NCBI GenBank assembly: GCA_037447655.1
Contig: JBBHKE010001629.1
Coordinates: 1 to 10,200 of the forward strand
Length of the DNA: 10,200 nucleotides
Origin: Zygnema cylindricum
Lineage: Eukaryota; Streptophyta; Zygnematophyceae; Zygnematales; Zygnemataceae
Direction of reading: 5' to 3'
Shown here: piece by piece, positions 7,279 to 10,200 of the stretch
Numbering within the stretch: position 1 is the stretch's first letter
Layout of the letters: the number at the start of each line of letters is the position of its first letter
Made by a program: the position numbers and the translations under genes
The notes under the pieces: model-generated
Told to the model about the DNA's origin: nothing
The model's database searches: none
Seen by the model: the letters and a program-made list of their open reading frames with translations, nothing else

Positions 7279-8817
7279 TAAGGAGCAGCGTGGGAAGGCT
7301 CAGGAATGGAGTACAGGCTGGTGCGAGACTGTTACGAGCATGTGAGGTAATTAGGAGAAGGTTTGGCTATCTGTTTTGTAACCCTCCACTCATTTTACTT
7401 TTGTAAGAGCCGTGTCACAATTGCTGTGTTACTGTATGAATGCATATTTGTTCTGGCCAAATGTGAAAGACACTATCAACTTGAATTAAGTATAGCATGT
7501 CAGTCAGCATTGGGATAATACATTGTTCCTAGTCTACTTTAGGACTGCAATGGTTTCTATTTAAGTCCTGGATGAAGAGGATATGATGACTTGGTAGAGC
7601 ATTAGTACCGTACGTACCTCATCCTGTCTTGTGAAAATAATCCAAATCGTGGCTAGACATTTGTTTGTGAATTTGACTTCATTCAGTCCCCATTCTGGAA
7701 AGGATTTACTTTTTTTCACTGTAATTAGATCAGTAATCACGCTAGTAGAAGTCCAAAGCTTGGGAAAAGCTGTCAACTAAAAAGGGGAGCACTTCTATCG
7801 CCACCATTAAGCCCGTCACAAAGTTGGCGATTCAGTTCTACATTTTTTTTTCACACCGCATTTTTGCAAGATTAAGTTTCAATATCCCTTGTAACTCTGT
7901 GACAAGGTTTTCAGGTTGCTCTTTGTGCGGACTTCAGCTTAAGGTGTTGATGCATGGCAGCAACAGAGAAAAGCCTCTTCAAAGTGTTTAGATTTCTGAA
8001 GCTGTGGTTTAATACTGAGAGTCAGAGACAGATATTGACAAAACAGCACACGAACAGATTTTTCGATTCCAGGTATGGAGACCCTTGAAAAACGGGAGAC
8101 AAAATTGACAGAGGTGAATCTGCTATATATGTGGAGATTTTTTTTAATAAATTACGTTTGTACTATTTCATGTAAACGTACACAATCGTACATGTAAAAA
8201 ATGAATTCGTATTATTTCGACCAATTTGACATGTGCAACCAGTCCTCAGAAAGGTTTTAAGCAGTGTTGTCTAACGGTAAATTTCCTAAAGCGATAATTC
8301 TGATAATCGATATCATCGGTTATCGAACGGTACGGGTCTCGATGTATCGCTCCGAGAAGAATAAACACGTTATTATAAAGATACAAAAGGAAAAGCCGGA
8401 AAGTTGTCTTTACATCAAAATTGGTAAATCAATAGGGAAAGACGCTCGGTTATAGAAATAGAAATAAGACAAAATCGCTATAGCCAAAAAATATTATTGG
8501 ATGAAAACAATAATTTAACCGATAGAGTTCGTCGTCTGTGAAAAGACACAATTGTGAAAAATGGTGATGGACGAGTACGTGCGCAGGAATATAGTACGAC
8601 ATCTAGAGCAGCCGTATCGGTATTCGCGTGACGGCGCCCGCGTGCAATAATGATCTTTTAGATCGTCCATGCGACAAGAGTCTCTTTTAAACAAGTTTAC
8701 AGTGATAAAATTTACAGCAAACCAAATTATTTCCGTTGGATATCCATAACAATCACATATTGAGAAGTCTTTAACGGTAATAACCAGTTCAACAATTTTC
8801 AGGAGGTTTCTCATCAG
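7279..8817. other. Intergenic or long 3' region, no gene recognised
   Basis: No exon, RNA gene or clear repeat is recognisable. The right part (about 8260-8700) has more CG dinucleotides than the rest and short self-complementary pieces (for example ATAATCGATATCATCGGTTA at about 8302), which suggests a decayed mobile sequence. Open frames of 63-112 codons here lack recognisable features. Confidence 0.5.
8146..8151 (+). terminator. Candidate polyadenylation signal AATAAA
   Basis: This is the first canonical AATAAA downstream of the DOLK stop, about 1.3 kb away. The distance is long and the local sequence is AT-rich, so it may be chance. Confidence 0.2.
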
Positions 8818-9416
8818 TACAACGTCAATCGCTATTAGAGTATATAACGCCAATTCGGTGCCCTTTTTTCAAAAAAAAAAACCTGAAATACAATCCATAA
8901 TTTTATTTTTTCCATTATTCAATTATATATTTTTTTCAATTAGAGTTAATAGTGAAAGTACATTGTGATGGAAATAGTGTGTCGTACGGACAGGGTATAT
9001 CCGTACGAAATGGTACTTTTTGAATTACAAAAGCATAAAAATACACTTAACATTATTGCGCACACATGTGAATGTGCACTGGAAGAAAGAGACGCAAACT
9101 CGTCGACAAAAATCACGTTCTCATATGTTTGTCCGTCGACCGTGTGAACAGCGCGACGGCGTATGAATCGTCAGATTTTGTACGGATACACATATTACTG
9201 TAGACATCGAAAGGGCGGGTATTTATTATTCAGGACAACCCAAATTACAGTTAGGGATTAATAGGTATATATTTTTTTTTTCAAAAATAAAATAATCCCG
9301 ATTAGTGTTAATAACAATAATTTGTTTTTTACGCTATTTATTCCTTTACTCTAATAGCGATTGACGGTGTATTTTACGCTATTTATTCCTTTACTCTAAT
9401 AGCGATTGACGGTGTA
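8818..9416 (+). mobile_element. TA-bounded inverted-repeat element, left copy
   Basis: It begins TACAACGTCAATCGCTATTA at 8818 and ends with the inverted form CTAATAGCGATTGACGGTGTA at 9416. It is 599 bp long; without a 45-bp tandem duplication at its right end it would be about 554 bp. It is nearly the reverse complement of the copy at 9420-9966. TA at each boundary and short inverted termini fit a non-autonomous Tc1/mariner-like element. No transposase or DDE/D motif is visible. The + strand frame beginning ATGGAAATAG (8969) is interrupted relative to the partner copy. Confidence 0.82.
9327..9416. repeat. 45-bp tandem duplication of the element terminus
   Basis: 9327-9371 and 9372-9416 are identical 45-bp units starting TTTTACGCTATTTATT and ending GCGATTGACGGTGTA. 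Each contains a full terminal inverted repeat ending in TA. The partner copy has a single unit, so the duplication is specific to this copy. Confidence 0.93.
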
Positions 9417-9419
9417 CTG

Positions 9420-9966
9420 TACACCGTCAATCGCTATTAGAGTAAAGGAATAAATAGCGTAAAAAACAAATTAGTGTTATTAACACTAATCGGGATTTTT
9501 TTTTTTTTTTTTTTTTAAATATAAACCTATTAATCCCTAACTGTAATTTGGGTTGTCCTGAATAATAAATACCCGCCCTTTCGATGTCTACAGTAATATG
9601 TGTATCCGTACAAAATCTGACAATTCGTACGCCGTCGCGCTGTTCACACGGTCGACGGACAAACATATGAGAACGTGATTTTTGTCGACGAGTTTGCGTC
9701 TCTTTCTTCCAGTGCACATTCACATGTGTGTTAAGTGTCTTTTTATGCATTTGTAATTCAAAAAGTACCATTTCGTACGGAGATACCCTGTCCGTACACC
9801 TCACTATTTCCATCGCAGTGTACTTCCATTATTAACGCTAATTGAAAAAAAACCCTAATTGGAATAATGGAAAAAATAGAATTATGGATTGTATTTCAGG
9901 TTTTTTTTATTTTGAAAGAAGGGCACCGAATTAGCGGTATTTACTCTAATAGCGATTGGCGGTGTA
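9420..9966 (-). mobile_element. TA-bounded inverted-repeat element, right copy (opposite orientation)
   Basis: It starts TACACCGTCAATCGCTATTA at 9420 and ends TAGCGATTGGCGGTGTA at 9966, 547 bp. Read on the minus strand it follows the left copy closely over its whole length, with small indels, chiefly at T/A runs and a 10-base gap near 9730. A minus-strand frame (9427-9813, 128 codons) spans most of it. The left copy breaks the same frame by the 10-base indel and by TGA in place of CGA, and the frame's end is translated poly-A and terminal repeat, so it is probably not a protein. Confidence 0.82.
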
Positions 9967-10200
9967 CTTTAACACCTTATGTACGGAATGAAGATGTAAG
10001 GGTGTGTCACCATGTGTTCAAGGCCAGGATAAATTAAAAAGCACGACGGTAAACCATCTGAGTTTGGGGGTACAAAAGGGGTGGCATGGCCAAAACTGAA
10101 AAACTACAATAAAAAACAAATAGAGCGATGGGAACACAAAAAAAAAGGAAACAAACAACAAGGAAAATAAAAGCACCCAAACTCAAAACGAAAAGCACGG
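9967..10200. other. A-rich right edge, no gene recognised
   Basis: It becomes strongly A-rich from about 10090 to the end. No open frame, repeat unit or splice-like exon stands out. Confidence 0.5.

Noticed and set aside
6964-7281. Open frames on both strands over the purine tract (Lys/Arg/Gly-rich or Leu/Pro/Ser-rich)
   Set aside because: They are direct translations of the GGAA/GGGA repeat; low-complexity tracts lack stop codons by composition.
8965-9147. 60-codon + strand frame in the left transposon copy
   Set aside because: It shares only its first half with the frame in the other copy and then goes out of frame. It has no recognisable domain.
9427-9813. 128-codon minus-strand open frame in the right transposon copy
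   Set aside because: The equivalent frame in the left copy is broken by a 10-base indel and a TGA. The C-terminal part is translated poly-A (a lysine run) and terminal repeat, and no transposase motif is visible.

Overview
The window looks like nuclear DNA from a eukaryote, most likely an invertebrate animal. Its one recognisable gene is split by GT-AG introns, the surroundings are AT-rich, and there are several non-coding transposon-like inverted repeats and long polypurine/polypyrimidine tracts. No bacterial-type operon, tRNA, rRNA or CRISPR array was seen. The species cannot be named from the sequence.

Positions 560-6857 on the + strand hold a dolichol kinase gene (DOLK/SEC59 family). Seven coding exons can be joined by GT-AG introns with matching phases (2,0,0,2,0,0): 560-843, 3155-3344, 3690-3755, 4203-4291, 4535-4649, 5946-6125 and 6747-6857. 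The joined frame is 344 codons plus a stop. It carries the family's C-terminal half: an RKFYHL block, an ...LLLGCALPIW segment, GVGDT, an NKTVEGT CTP-site motif, and a final LLEAF-TTQLDN-FVPL helix. Known family members are usually around 450-550 residues, so the N-terminal part is probably missing. It may lie upstream of the window, or the ATG at 560 may give a short protein.

The introns and flanks carry several repeats. Intron 1 holds a roughly 200-bp TA-flanked inverted-repeat element and a C-rich tract with strong G-quadruplex potential on the opposite strand. Intron 3 holds a 154-bp element with terminal inverted repeats of about 33 bp. Intron 6 holds a 72-bp hairpin. After the stop codon comes a 170-bp purine tract, then about 1.5 kb with no recognisable gene.

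Positions 8818-9966 form a very large palindrome: two closely similar 550-600-bp TA-bounded elements, tail to tail, separated by 3 bp. Their ends match those of the element in intron 1, so one transposon family has at least three copies here. The last 230 bases are A-rich and show no gene.
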